In this document: positions 44,642 through 53,975 of the stretch, one piece after another
Layout: every line of letters begins with the position of its first letter
Position numbering within the stretch: the first letter of the stretch is position 1
DNA from: Pseudomonadota bacterium
GTDB taxonomy: Bacteria > Bdellovibrionota > Bdellovibrionia > Bdellovibrionales > JACTMU01
Direction of reading: 5' to 3'
Assembly: GCA_014584465.1 (NCBI GenBank)
Contig: JACTMU010000017.1
Span: forward strand, 1 to 64,000
Length of the DNA stretch: 64,000 bases
Notes under the pieces: model-generated
The model's input: only the letters and a program-made list of their open reading frames with translations
Database searches by the model: none
Told to the model about the DNA's origin: nothing
Program-made: the position numbers and the translations under genes

Positions 44642-45129
44642 CACTTCGCCCTCACGGATGATTCTTTTGCTGCACGAGCGACCGCCTTTTCAATCTTCAC
44701 ATAACCCGTGCATCGGCAAAGGGTTCCTGACACGCACTCTTTGATCTCTTCCGCTGTTGGGGTCGGATTCTCGTTGAGAAGGTGGACTCCATTTAAAATC
44801 ATGGCCGGTGTGCAGTAGCCACACTGAAGAGCTCCCTCTTCCACAAAGGCCTTTTGAACTGGATGGAGATTTTCCCCGTGAGCCAAACCCTCAATCGTTG
44901 TGATCTCCTGATGTTGCATTTCAAGAGCCAACGTTAAACATGAAAGAGCTGGCTTTCCTCCAACAAGAACTGTGCAGCAGCCACACTCGCCAAGATCACA
45001 CCCCTTTTTGGTTCCCGTCAGCCCCAACTCCTCACGCAAAAACTCAAGAAGCGTCGTGGAAGGCTCTACGGATCGAGTCACCTCATACCCGTTAACGACC
45101 ATGGTCACCATTTGATCTCTTTGGTTCAT
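44641..45129 (-). CDS. hcrC: 4-hydroxybenzoyl-CoA reductase [2Fe-2S] subunit (HcrC-like)
   Basis: 162 residues from ATG 45129, preceded by AAAGGAG; a longer frame upstream overlaps the thiolase gene and is rejected. The plant-type [2Fe-2S] cluster is bound by Cys44, Cys49, Cys52 and Cys64 (GCDLGECGCCTVLV), the second cluster by Cys103, Cys106, Cys138 and Cys140 (CGYCTPAM, CRCTGY). It transfers electrons between the molybdenum and FAD subunits. Its stop overlaps the start of the large-subunit gene. Confidence 0.9.
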   Translation of the reverse strand: MNQRDQMVTMVVNGYEVTRSVEPSTTLLEFLREELGLTGTKKGCDLGECGCCTVLVGGKPALSCLTLALEMQHQEITTIEGLAHGENLHPVQKAFVEEGALQCGYCTPAMILNGVHLLNENPTPTAEEIKECVSGTLCRCTGYVKIEKAVARAAKESSVRAK

Positions 45130-45199
45130 CACCAACTCCTTTGATCTCTTCTCGACTTCGGCCACCCTCACCGCCCTCTCGAGTCGAATTTGTGCAGCT

Positions 45200-46339
45200 C
45201 TACGTTGTTCGCTCGATGAGAGTGGCGATCCCCTGGCCGTGGCCAATGCACATCGAGGCCACACCAAGCCTTTGATCAAGCCTCTCCATATTATGTAACA
45301 AAGTCACAATCAACCGAGTTCCAGTTGCCCCTAACGGGTGCCCTAGCGCAATCGCACCTCCACACGGGTTGACCTTATCTTCGGGTATTTCAAGCTGATC
45401 CAAACAAGCTAGGGCTTGACTTGCAAAGGCCTCATTGATCTCAAAAAGATCAATCTCCTTCACCGTAAGTTGCTCCTTACTCAAAAGTTTTCGAATGGCC
45501 GGGATGGGTCCCAATCCCATGACCAGGGGATCTAAGCCAACGACCGCATAACTTCGAACACGAGCGCGAACCTTCCACCCTTGAGATTGGGCCATCTTCT
45601 TGTTCGAAATGAGCGTAAGACTTGCTCCATCACTGATCTGCGAACTGTTGCCGGCCGTCACGGTGCCCCCACTCTCCTTAAAGACCGTCTTCAACGTCGC
45701 GAGGGTTTCCAGCGAACTCTCTTTTCGGGGGCCCTGATCCTTGTCCACGAGCTCTCCCCCCACCGACATGGGCACAATCTCCTTAGAAAAGTACCCCTTC
45801 TCTTGCGCCAGAACGGCCTTTTCATGACTTCGAAGAGCAAAACGATCCTGTTGATCCCGAGAAATCTTCTCCCGCTCGGCCACCCTCTCTGCGGTTAGCC
45901 CCATATTGTTAAATGGAAACTCAAAGCGTCCCATAAGCGCCGGATTGTAATCTGCTTGAGCGGTCATCGGGAGATGGTCCATGTGTTCAACTCCCCCGGC
46001 CAAGATCGCATCTCCTCCTCCACCCGACACCGTTTGTGCTGCATAGTTGAGAGCCTGAAGGCTTGAACCGCAAAGACGATTGATCGTCACTCCAGGAACC
46101 GACTCCGGGTATTCGGCAAGAAGAGTCGCCAATCGAGCAATGTTCTTACCTTGCTCCATGTGTTGGGCCACACAACCCACATAAACGTCGTCGATCACCT
46201 TGGGATCGACTCCTCGGTGAACCATCTCTCGAAGAAGATGAGCCATGAGCTCATCGGCCCGAACATTTCGAAAAGAACCCTTGTCCTTATGAGATTTCCC
46301 AATTGGGGTTCTCATGGCCTCCACAATGTAGGCATCCAT
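45200..46339 (-). CDS. Acetyl-CoA C-acyltransferase (thiolase)
   Basis: 379 residues from ATG 46339 (AGAGG upstream). Catalytic residues are Cys90 in NRLCGSSLQAL, His in GGAIALGHPLGATG and Cys in SMCIGHGQG. It cleaves 3-oxoacyl-CoA; in this setting it may process 3-oxopimeloyl-CoA or shorter products of ring opening. It is one of two thiolases in the run. Confidence 0.92.
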   Translation of the reverse strand: MDAYIVEAMRTPIGKSHKDKGSFRNVRADELMAHLLREMVHRGVDPKVIDDVYVGCVAQHMEQGKNIARLATLLAEYPESVPGVTINRLCGSSLQALNYAAQTVSGGGGDAILAGGVEHMDHLPMTAQADYNPALMGRFEFPFNNMGLTAERVAEREKISRDQQDRFALRSHEKAVLAQEKGYFSKEIVPMSVGGELVDKDQGPRKESSLETLATLKTVFKESGGTVTAGNSSQISDGASLTLISNKKMAQSQGWKVRARVRSYAVVGLDPLVMGLGPIPAIRKLLSKEQLTVKEIDLFEINEAFASQALACLDQLEIPEDKVNPCGGAIALGHPLGATGTRLIVTLLHNMERLDQRLGVASMCIGHGQGIATLIERTT

Positions 46340-46372
46340 AAACACCTCTTCTTTTAAAAAACAACCCTCAAA

Positions 46373-47119
46373 TCAAAGGGACAAAATCCCACAACTCTTG
46401 CCGCCATCCACATGCAAAATCTGCCCAGTGATGAAATCGGCCCGATCCGAACAGAGAAAGGTCACTGCGGCACTGATGTCTTCAGGCTTTCCAATTCGTC
46501 CGCCGGGTTGCATCTGAATCAAACGCTCCCTTGCCTTTTCAGGCATCCCTCGTGTCATTGGGGTGTCAATGGGCCCTGGTGCAACACCATTGACCTGAAT
46601 CCCATCACGAGCCAACTCCAGTGCCAGTGTTCGAGTCAAACTCACAAGTCCACCTTTGCTCGCAGCGTAGTTGGATTGTCCAATGTTGCCAAGCCAAGAT
46701 CGTGAGATCATATTCACAATCTTTCCGCTCTTCTGCTCTCGCATCTTTGGAACAACCGCCTGACAACAGAGAAAAGGCCCCTTAAGGTTGACCTCAATCA
46801 CTCGGTCCCAATCCTCTTCGGTAAGTTTTGTGAGAAACTGATCACGAATGATTCCAGCATTGTTGACCAAAATGTCGATGCGCCCTCTTTGGGAGAGAAG
46901 ATCAGAGACCACTCCGCCAAGAAAATTTCGATCCAGAATGTCCCCCTCGTAACCCTTCCATTGAGCTAAGCTCCCAAAATGGCTCTCCTTGAACGAGCCA
47001 GGTCGGACGTCGACTGCGGCCACAAAGGCCCCAAGCTCCACCATCTGTTGGACGATGGCCGCTCCAATCCCCTGAGCTGCACCCGTGACCAAGGCCACTC
47101 GACCCTTTAAATCAATCAT
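46373..47119 (-). CDS. Short-chain dehydrogenase (FabG/hydroxyacyl-CoA type)
   Basis: 248 residues with TGAAQGIG, NNAG and the catalytic set Ser139-Tyr151-Lys155 (MISRSWLG, NYAASKGG). FabG-like; in this operon it could oxidise a 3-hydroxyacyl-CoA (for example 3-hydroxypimeloyl-CoA) or act on alicyclic CoA esters. The four-base overlap with the thiolase upstream gives coupled translation. Confidence 0.88.
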   Translation of the reverse strand: MIDLKGRVALVTGAAQGIGAAIVQQMVELGAFVAAVDVRPGSFKESHFGSLAQWKGYEGDILDRNFLGGVVSDLLSQRGRIDILVNNAGIIRDQFLTKLTEEDWDRVIEVNLKGPFLCCQAVVPKMREQKSGKIVNMISRSWLGNIGQSNYAASKGGLVSLTRTLALELARDGIQVNGVAPGPIDTPMTRGMPEKARERLIQMQPGGRIGKPEDISAAVTFLCSDRADFITGQILHVDGGKSCGILSL

Positions 47120-48369
47120 ATCGCCTCAACCACCATTGCAATTCCCTGTCCGCCGCCAATGCACGCCGAGGCGACACCCCATCTCTTTCCTTGAATCTTC
47201 AATGTTCGCAAAAGGGTATGAACCAAACGAAGACCTGTGGCACCAAGAGGATGGCCAATCGCAATGGCTCCACCATTTTGGTTGAGTTTCGATAGATCAA
47301 GTTCAAGAGCTTTGGCAACCCCTAAACATTGAGCCCCAAAGGCCTCATTGATCTCAAAGGCATCCACATCCTTAACGCCCATCTTGAGAGCCGAAAGGGC
47401 CGACTTGATTGCGGGCACAGGGCCAATCCCCATAAGTTTTGGGTCAACTCCCACAGTTGAGACCGCACGAATCTTACCCATCGGTTGAAGTCCCTGAGAA
47501 CTTGCCCAAGCCTCACTGGCAACAAGAACGGCGGCAGCTCCATCGACAATCCCTGAGGCCGAACCGGCCGTCGTGGGTCCTGTCTTTGAAAATACAAAGG
47601 GAAGCTTCCCAAGCTTCTCCATCGTGGTCGAACGAGGATGTTCATCTTCTTGAAGAGTTTTGGCACCATTGAGCTTAAACTTTCTCGGAGTCAAACCTGA
47701 AACCTCAAAAACTCCCTCTTCAATTGCAATGATCTCACCCTTATAGAAACCCTTCTCTTTCGCCGCGAGGTACTTCTCTTGACTCTGAAAGGCAAATCGA
47801 TCCACTTCATCACGGCTCAAACCATACTTGGCTGCCACGTTGTCCGCAGTCGCCCCCATGGGAACGGCCGCCGTATCATTAAGCGCCTCCCACAAAAGAT
47901 CAATGTACTCGGGACGTCCTAACGGAAACCCTTGACGTGCATTGAATGAAACCAATGGGAAACGGCTCATCGTATCGGTCCCACATCCCAAAACAAGGTT
48001 CGCCTTCTTAAGTGCAATCTGTTCGGCGGCTTGCCCTATCACCTCAATTCCTGAGCCGCAAATGCGCTGAACCAAAGAGGCCGGAGTTTCAAGACGAGTC
48101 CCACTGTAAAGCCCAATGTGACGTGGAAGAAAGAAGGCATCGCTGCTTGCCTGACCGATGTTGGAAACAACCACCTGATCAATTTGAGTTGGGTCTACAC
48201 CACATTTTTTGATCACAGCTCTTGAAGCGGCAATCCCTAAATCCGTGGGAGAAACGGTTGAAAGAGTCCCCGTGTACTTCCCAAAAGGGGTTCTTGCACC
48301 CTCCAGCACCACGACACCCTCAAACGTAGATCCCACTCCCTCTTTTGACGAAAATCCCTCAATCTTCAT
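47116..48369 (-). CDS. Acetyl-CoA C-acyltransferase (thiolase), second copy
   Basis: 417 residues with AAGGAG before ATG. Nucleophile Cys104 in QRICGSGIEVIG, GGAIAIGHPLGATG and SACIGGGQG. The N-terminal extension of about 17 residues precedes the usual thiolase start. It differs clearly from the other thiolase in the operon, so the two probably handle different chain lengths. Confidence 0.92.
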   Translation of the reverse strand: MKIEGFSSKEGVGSTFEGVVVLEGARTPFGKYTGTLSTVSPTDLGIAASRAVIKKCGVDPTQIDQVVVSNIGQASSDAFFLPRHIGLYSGTRLETPASLVQRICGSGIEVIGQAAEQIALKKANLVLGCGTDTMSRFPLVSFNARQGFPLGRPEYIDLLWEALNDTAAVPMGATADNVAAKYGLSRDEVDRFAFQSQEKYLAAKEKGFYKGEIIAIEEGVFEVSGLTPRKFKLNGAKTLQEDEHPRSTTMEKLGKLPFVFSKTGPTTAGSASGIVDGAAAVLVASEAWASSQGLQPMGKIRAVSTVGVDPKLMGIGPVPAIKSALSALKMGVKDVDAFEINEAFGAQCLGVAKALELDLSKLNQNGGAIAIGHPLGATGLRLVHTLLRTLKIQGKRWGVASACIGGGQGIAMVVEAI

Positions 48370-48447
48370 ACCCTATCTCCTTTTATAATCCATTTGGAAA
48401 ACTCTACGACACAACTTACACCACTTTTCATCTGCTCAACCTCTTGG

Positions 48448-50445
48448 TCACGCGCCAGTGTAAACCGGGCGGGTGCGATCGATGAGACTCTTAAGACCCA
48501 CATAGGCATCTTGAGTCGCAAAGATCTCCTTGAGTCCTGCGAGTTCCAAGTTCAGCGCTTCATCCAGTGGGAGTGACTCCCCCCGATCCACAAGTTCCAT
48601 GGATCTTTGAAGCGCAATCGGAGCCTTACTTCGAAGTTGCTTTTCAAACTTCATAAAGAGTGGACTGTTCATCTCCCCTGCAAGTGCTCCCGAAAACGAA
48701 GCAAACGCCTCCTCTTCAAACGACCCCCTCTTTGAACCATGCTCGAGCTTCATGGAACCAAGCTCACTCAGCGCCCCCACACGATCCACCAATGCGTCCG
48801 CCAAACCATACTGAACTGCTTGAGTTGCAGGAACCATCTTACCTGTTGCAATCATAAACTTTGCTAGACCCTTGCCGATGAGTCGTGAGGCCCGCTGAGT
48901 GCCACCCAACCCAGGGTAAATGCCAATGCCCGTCTCAGGAAATGCCATCACAGCTCGCGAAGTCACCCAACGGTATTGACAGGCCAATGCAAGTTCGAGG
49001 CCTCCACCAAGCGCCAGGCCATCGATGTAAGCAACTGTGGGTTTTTGAGACTTTGCAATCTTCTTCAAAAACTCCTGCCCGAAATGGGTAAAGTCATAGA
49101 TGCGTTCAAAGCTCTTCCCCTCAATGTGATCAACAAAGAACTTGATGTCCGCTCCTGCGATGAATGCCTTACCCACACCTGCAAAAATGATCTTTTTGAC
49201 TCGACTCTCCTTTGAGACCTTTTCAAAATGGAGAGCCAATTGTTTCATCACACTCTCGTTAAGGGCATTCATGCTGTCCGGCCGATTGACCACAATGAAA
49301 GCCGAACCCGAATCGTCCCAATAGGAGTAAACCCATTCAAGTTGAATCTCATCGGGACGTTGAAAAAGCTTTGGCAGGGGTCGATCAAACCGTCGAAAGA
49401 GCGGCTCAACCAACTTCTCTACATTCTTGACTCCGATCTCACTCATCATCTCAAAAGGACCCTTGACCCACCTGAGTCCAATACGTGCTCCCAAATCTGC
49501 ATCTGTAGGCGTGGTCACACCCTCAGAGACCATTTCAACCGCCACACCGAGTGCCGCTCCCAAAAGTCGATGAGAGATCGCCTCATCACAAAGAGGATCT
49601 CTTTTCGCATCACCTGATTCAATCTCCCAAGGCCCCTTGGAAGCCTGTTCCTTCAAACGCCCGGCAGCCCTGTAAAAGGGGCCAAGATTCTCGGCCAACC
49701 CTTCGGCCGCATGATAGGCAATTGGGACTCCCGTTGCATTCATCAATGCAAATGGCCCCATCCCAATCTTAAAGGTCTCACAGGCGACTTCATCAATTCG
49801 TTTCATACTCCCCACACCCTCTTCGTAGAGACGAACAGCCTCATTCAACCAAGGTACGAAGAATCGATTGACGGCAAAACCAGGTGCATCTTGAACCACA
49901 ATGGGAAGTTTGCCGTAGAAACTGTAAAAATCACGAACCGTGGTCACAACTGATTTGGGTGTGCGCTCTCCCCCAATGACTTCAACGAGCTTATTTTTAG
50001 CTGCGTGATAAAAATAGTGGACTCCCAAAAACCTCTCTGGATGTTTGAGATCGGAACCTAGATCAGAAAGAGAAAATGATGAGGTGTTGGTGGCCAACAG
50101 AGTCTCTTTCGGCACCACCTTTTCAAGCTCTCCGAAAAGAGTCTTCTTTACACCAAGATCTTCAAAGACTGCCTCCACAATAAGCTGACAAACCTTAAGA
50201 TCGCTCAGGGCCAAAGAGGTCCGAAGAGAGCTGGTCATCTTCTCACGATCTTCAGCACGAATGACTTTACGATCTTCAGCCTCTTTGAGACTGCGCTCAA
50301 TGAGCTCACGACCACGGGAGATCCCCTTTTCATTTTGATCCACCAACCAGACCTCAAGCCCCTTCATCAGAAAGTGCTGGGCAATGGCCGCCCCCATGGT
50401 ACCAGCTCCAACGACGCCCACAATCCGGATATCTTGACTTTTCAT
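48448..50445 (-). CDS. Fused 3-hydroxyacyl-CoA dehydrogenase/enoyl-CoA hydratase
   Basis: 665 residues. The N-terminal NAD-binding dehydrogenase (GVVGAGTMGAAIAQ at 10-23, VHYFYHA) and its C-terminal helical domain occupy about 1-340. The crotonase domain is C-terminal (VNRPDSMNALNE, AFIAGADIKFF, LALGGGLELALACQ). This order is the reverse of E. coli FadB/FadJ and matches fusions known from archaea. It hydrates enoyl-CoA and oxidises the 3-hydroxyacyl-CoA after ring cleavage. It overlaps the PanE-like gene by four bases. Confidence 0.92.
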   Translation of the reverse strand: MKSQDIRIVGVVGAGTMGAAIAQHFLMKGLEVWLVDQNEKGISRGRELIERSLKEAEDRKVIRAEDREKMTSSLRTSLALSDLKVCQLIVEAVFEDLGVKKTLFGELEKVVPKETLLATNTSSFSLSDLGSDLKHPERFLGVHYFYHAAKNKLVEVIGGERTPKSVVTTVRDFYSFYGKLPIVVQDAPGFAVNRFFVPWLNEAVRLYEEGVGSMKRIDEVACETFKIGMGPFALMNATGVPIAYHAAEGLAENLGPFYRAAGRLKEQASKGPWEIESGDAKRDPLCDEAISHRLLGAALGVAVEMVSEGVTTPTDADLGARIGLRWVKGPFEMMSEIGVKNVEKLVEPLFRRFDRPLPKLFQRPDEIQLEWVYSYWDDSGSAFIVVNRPDSMNALNESVMKQLALHFEKVSKESRVKKIIFAGVGKAFIAGADIKFFVDHIEGKSFERIYDFTHFGQEFLKKIAKSQKPTVAYIDGLALGGGLELALACQYRWVTSRAVMAFPETGIGIYPGLGGTQRASRLIGKGLAKFMIATGKMVPATQAVQYGLADALVDRVGALSELGSMKLEHGSKRGSFEEEAFASFSGALAGEMNSPLFMKFEKQLRSKAPIALQRSMELVDRGESLPLDEALNLELAGLKEIFATQDAYVGLKSLIDRTRPVYTGA

Positions 50446-51413
50446 GACTGTTTCCTTTCTGAGACGTAACTCTCCATCGCCAAACTCTTTTCCAAATTCT
50501 TAATCAAATAGTAGGCTGTCTGAATAACCGGGACCTCAAGCCCCTTCGCCTCAGCATATTGAAATAGCTTGCCACAATGAAATTCATTCTCCGTCAAATT
50601 ATGATTTTCGATGTCAATCAACATAGAGGGCTTATGATTGCCTCCCTTGGAGAGATAACCCATCGCCAGTTCAAAAAAACCATCCAACTGAAAACCCAGC
50701 TTTTCGCCAATTTGAATCGCTTCTCGTACGATTTGCTTTACCATACGCACAAGCTCCGGCTCAGACATCACCTGATGCATCGTCATTCGGGTCAAAGCAC
50801 AAACGGTCCCAAGTGATGAATTCAATATTGCTTTTTTAAAGACCTCTTCCTTGTAGTTCTCTACAAGCTTGGTGGAGATCCCTGCCTCATTCATCTCAGC
50901 GGCAATCCTTTCATCAAAGGGATGGCACCTCTCTCTTCGAGAGAGAAAGTGGTCAAAGCAAAAGCTCACAAAGACCTCAGAGACATCCACATAGTTGCAA
51001 CCAAAATTCAGCACCATTCTCAATGATCGATCGGAAGAGAAAATCTGACCGGTCAACTCTTCAACATCAATTCCATTTTGGCATGAAACAAAGATGGTCT
51101 CCTCTTTCGGGTGATAGGCCTTCAACTGTTTAAGAAACGAAAGTGTCGACGAACTCTTAAGGCAAATCAAAATCACATCGGGTCTGGACTCCACAAAGTT
51201 CCCTACATCCAATGCAAACTCACTCAACTGAGACGATTTGTTCAGCTCTCCACGAATCACTAGGGGATTTTTTTTGAGATGATCAACCTTGAACTGGTTG
51301 GTCTCAAGGATGGTCACCTGGTGGCCAGCATCTTTTAGAAATACCGCAAAGATCGCCCCTACGGGCCCTAATCCCACGATCCCATAATGATTCTTTCTCT
51401 CGTTTTCAACCAC
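50442..51413 (-). CDS. Ketopantoate reductase (ApbA/PanE) family protein
   Basis: 323 residues: NADPH-binding GIVGLGPVGAIFAVFLKDAG, CQNGIDVEEL and the C-terminal helical domain with the conserved Lys in KEEVFKKAILNSSLGT. The family reduces 2-oxo acids; PanE makes pantoate for CoA. Inside a catabolic operon it more likely acts on an operon intermediate or serves CoA supply; this is undecided. Confidence 0.85.
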   Translation of the reverse strand: MVENERKNHYGIVGLGPVGAIFAVFLKDAGHQVTILETNQFKVDHLKKNPLVIRGELNKSSQLSEFALDVGNFVESRPDVILICLKSSSTLSFLKQLKAYHPKEETIFVSCQNGIDVEELTGQIFSSDRSLRMVLNFGCNYVDVSEVFVSFCFDHFLSRRERCHPFDERIAAEMNEAGISTKLVENYKEEVFKKAILNSSLGTVCALTRMTMHQVMSEPELVRMVKQIVREAIQIGEKLGFQLDGFFELAMGYLSKGGNHKPSMLIDIENHNLTENEFHCGKLFQYAEAKGLEVPVIQTAYYLIKNLEKSLAMESYVSERKQS

Positions 51414-51475
51414 TCTGCTTCTCCTCTTTTCGCAATGAACATATTTGAACTAAATCCAATGAATCACTCCCCTCT

Positions 51476-53200
51476 TTATCTTCCCTCATCGCTCAAAGCG
51501 ATCCAGTAACACCCTTGAGGAACCTTACCACCCTCTTTCAAAAAAGAGATGGCCGCTTGGTAGTTCTTCTCAATGCTCTTTGGGATGAGTTTAAAAGAGG
51601 GCGTCAACTCATTCCTATCTATAGAAAGCTCTGTGTCCACAAGAAGAGCCTTAGAAATTCTCTCAAACTTGACAGGAGTTTCCTGATTGATCCGACGAAG
51701 GCATTCAGACAGACACTTTGAATACTCTGGAACCGATCCCGGGCAGTGGCAAGCACCAAAGGCACTGGACTGGTCAGACCCACGAGCCTGAAAAAGTTCA
51801 TGACTGGGAAAGAAAAGTGCCACGGGTTCAGGAAGTCCACTCCCAAAAACGTAGGCAAACTTAATAAAGTGACACCCCTTTTGAAGTCGCAGTTCAATTC
51901 CAGAAGGAAAAACCTTCTCTCCGTTGGTCAGCTTAAAAACGCGATCTTTCCTGGAGACGATCTTAACTCCCTGATCTGTAATCTCACCCACATCTCCTGT
52001 ATGAAGCCATCCATCTGGTGAGAGAACCTCGCGGGTCGATCTCTCATTCTTGAAGTATCCTCTCATGACGTTGGGGCCTCGAACCAAGATCTCGTCCTCA
52101 TCTCCAAGGGCCACCTCCACACCAGGAATGGGAAACCCCACGATCCCAGGCGTGCGCGTGAGAGAAAAGTCTGTGAGCGTGCAACATGGAGAGGTCTCCG
52201 TCAAACCCCATCCCTCGATCACAGGAACCTCACGACAGCGAAAGACCTCCGAAACGTTGAGCGAAAGTGGAGCAGCTGCCGTAAAGACAAACTTCAAATC
52301 ACTATGAAAGAAGCACTTCTCATATCGCTCGTTGACGAGGACTCGATTTACAATCTCTTGATACACTTTCGGAACACTGAAATAGATGTGAGGCCGAACT
52401 TCATGAAAATTTTCAAAGAGCCGTTCAATATCTCTTCCCCAGGAATCATCAATGGCAAGGCATCCTCCAGAGTGAAGAACCAAAAATCTCTCAAAGAGCC
52501 CACCAAAACTGTGGTGCCATGGAAGATAGCAAAGAAACCTCATGCCAACTTGAGGTTTCCACAAGATCTCAAGTGCCTTTTGCTGAGATAAGATATTTCG
52601 ATGAGTCAGCATCACCCCTTTGGGCAAATTGGTGGTCCCTGAGGTGAACATGATCATGGCCAAGCTCTCACTCTCGACCTCTCCAATCTGATGCAACACA
52701 GACGTTGGATCATAGATTGTTTGAATGGCATGATCCAAAGAGTTTTGAACCGTGCTCCCCTCTAGAACCAAAATCTCCTTTGGCCACACACTCTTTGGCA
52801 AGCTCCCTAGCTTCTCCTCACTCTCCACAACGAGAGCCACAACTTCAGAAAATGAGAGCAACTCCCCTAACACATCGCCCTTGTAACCCACAAAGATCGG
52901 AACACTGACGGCCCCCATGGACATGACGGCCATCTCCGAAACCAGTCGCTTGTAGGAATTGGAAGTTACAAAAGCAACACGTGAACCACGAGCAACTCCA
53001 ATTTTCGCGAAGTAGGCGATCATATGAAAAATATCATCTGTCAATTGATCCCAACTCCAATACCGATAAGTTGCTCCATCCCTCTGAGCAAAGGCAAATT
53101 GACGGCCAATGTTGGATCGATGGTCCAAGAATATCGATCCAATGTTCTTTCGACTCTCCCCCAAAGAGACATTTGATTTCAAATGAGATCTCAAATTCAT
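51476..53200 (-). CDS. AMP-dependent acyl-CoA ligase
   Basis: 574 residues of the adenylate-forming family: MFTSGTTNLPKGVML (P-loop), EGWGLTETSP, GWLHTGDVGEI and RKDRVFKLTNGEKVFPS. The length and motifs are nearer to long-chain acyl-CoA synthetases than to classical benzoate-CoA ligases (about 520). It is the only ligase in the aromatic island, so it may activate 4-hydroxybenzoate, benzoate or a related acid. It overlaps the TetR gene by four bases. Confidence 0.85.
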   Translation of the reverse strand: MNLRSHLKSNVSLGESRKNIGSIFLDHRSNIGRQFAFAQRDGATYRYWSWDQLTDDIFHMIAYFAKIGVARGSRVAFVTSNSYKRLVSEMAVMSMGAVSVPIFVGYKGDVLGELLSFSEVVALVVESEEKLGSLPKSVWPKEILVLEGSTVQNSLDHAIQTIYDPTSVLHQIGEVESESLAMIMFTSGTTNLPKGVMLTHRNILSQQKALEILWKPQVGMRFLCYLPWHHSFGGLFERFLVLHSGGCLAIDDSWGRDIERLFENFHEVRPHIYFSVPKVYQEIVNRVLVNERYEKCFFHSDLKFVFTAAAPLSLNVSEVFRCREVPVIEGWGLTETSPCCTLTDFSLTRTPGIVGFPIPGVEVALGDEDEILVRGPNVMRGYFKNERSTREVLSPDGWLHTGDVGEITDQGVKIVSRKDRVFKLTNGEKVFPSGIELRLQKGCHFIKFAYVFGSGLPEPVALFFPSHELFQARGSDQSSAFGACHCPGSVPEYSKCLSECLRRINQETPVKFERISKALLVDTELSIDRNELTPSFKLIPKSIEKNYQAAISFLKEGGKVPQGCYWIALSDEGR

Positions 53201-53886
53201 AGATGAGACTCCCGGTCTAAATTGCGTTTACCCCACTCATCTGCAATCCTTTGAATCGATTCAGCAGAGATCGCCAAAGGTTGTGCGCCAAAGAATCCCG
53301 TCACTGCGGTACAGAAAATCTCCCCAATAAGTTCTGAAGGTTCCCCATGAACGCGTTGGTCATACCAGGTGAAGGTCCAATTCACCATCCCAAAGAGCAG
53401 ATAGCACTTTCGTGTCAACTCCCTCTTAAGAAGTTTTTTCCCCGTGGAGGTAAGATAGAGTTCATCCACAATCTTCTCTCCAAGATGAAAATAACGATTC
53501 TTAATGGCCCGAATGGTGCGACTGCGCTGAGGATCCATCTCGTGGGTCCCCATCATCATCACCTTCATCTCATCACGATGTCTCATAAAGTAGTGCAGGT
53601 GGTTGTAAATGAGTAGGTAAAGCTGCTCAATGGGACTCTTAAACTCTTCCAACAAGGACTCAAGTGATTTGATGATCGCCGAAAAGCCCCTGTAGTTAAT
53701 GAGGTAGAGGAGCTCCTCTTTGTCTTTGAAGTAGTTGTAGAGTCCAGAGAGGCTGTATTGGGTTTCACGTGCCAAATCGCGCATGCTTGTTCCATGATAA
53801 CCCCGACGAGCCATCAAATGGCTCGATCTGCGCAAAATTTCCTCAAGTCCCTCTTTCAGCTCCACCTCTCGATCACTCCCCTCCAT
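53197..53886 (-). CDS. TetR/AcrR family transcriptional regulator
   Basis: 229 residues with an N-terminal helix-turn-helix (GYHGTSMRDLARETQYSLSGLYNYFKDKEELL) and a helical ligand domain. Similar regulators of acyl-CoA catabolism (PaaR, FadR types) bind CNAACGNNCGTTNG-like palindromes; such a site lies upstream of had at 57042-57055. It is likely to repress this operon until a CoA ester intermediate binds; this is inference. Confidence 0.9.
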   Translation of the reverse strand: MEGSDREVELKEGLEEILRRSSHLMARRGYHGTSMRDLARETQYSLSGLYNYFKDKEELLYLINYRGFSAIIKSLESLLEEFKSPIEQLYLLIYNHLHYFMRHRDEMKVMMMGTHEMDPQRSRTIRAIKNRYFHLGEKIVDELYLTSTGKKLLKRELTRKCYLLFGMVNWTFTWYDQRVHGEPSELIGEIFCTAVTGFFGAQPLAISAESIQRIADEWGKRNLDRESHL

Positions 53887-53975
53887 CGCTCACATCGACT
53901 CTTCGGCCTATTTTTGCCCGCCACCTGAGTTGGCTCTGCACCGCTGAGTGCCTCCCTCTCCTCGTGGTTCAACCA

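Noticed and set aside
45130-45279. Longer N-terminus for the [2Fe-2S] subunit
   Set aside because: It would overlap the thiolase gene by 80 bases; ATG 45129 has a strong AAAGGAG and gives the usual 162 residues.
53962-53974. Hairpin GTGGTTCAACCAC as terminator of the TetR gene
   Set aside because: It lies upstream of the TetR gene and just after dch on the minus strand, without a T-run; the tight operon layout argues against termination there.
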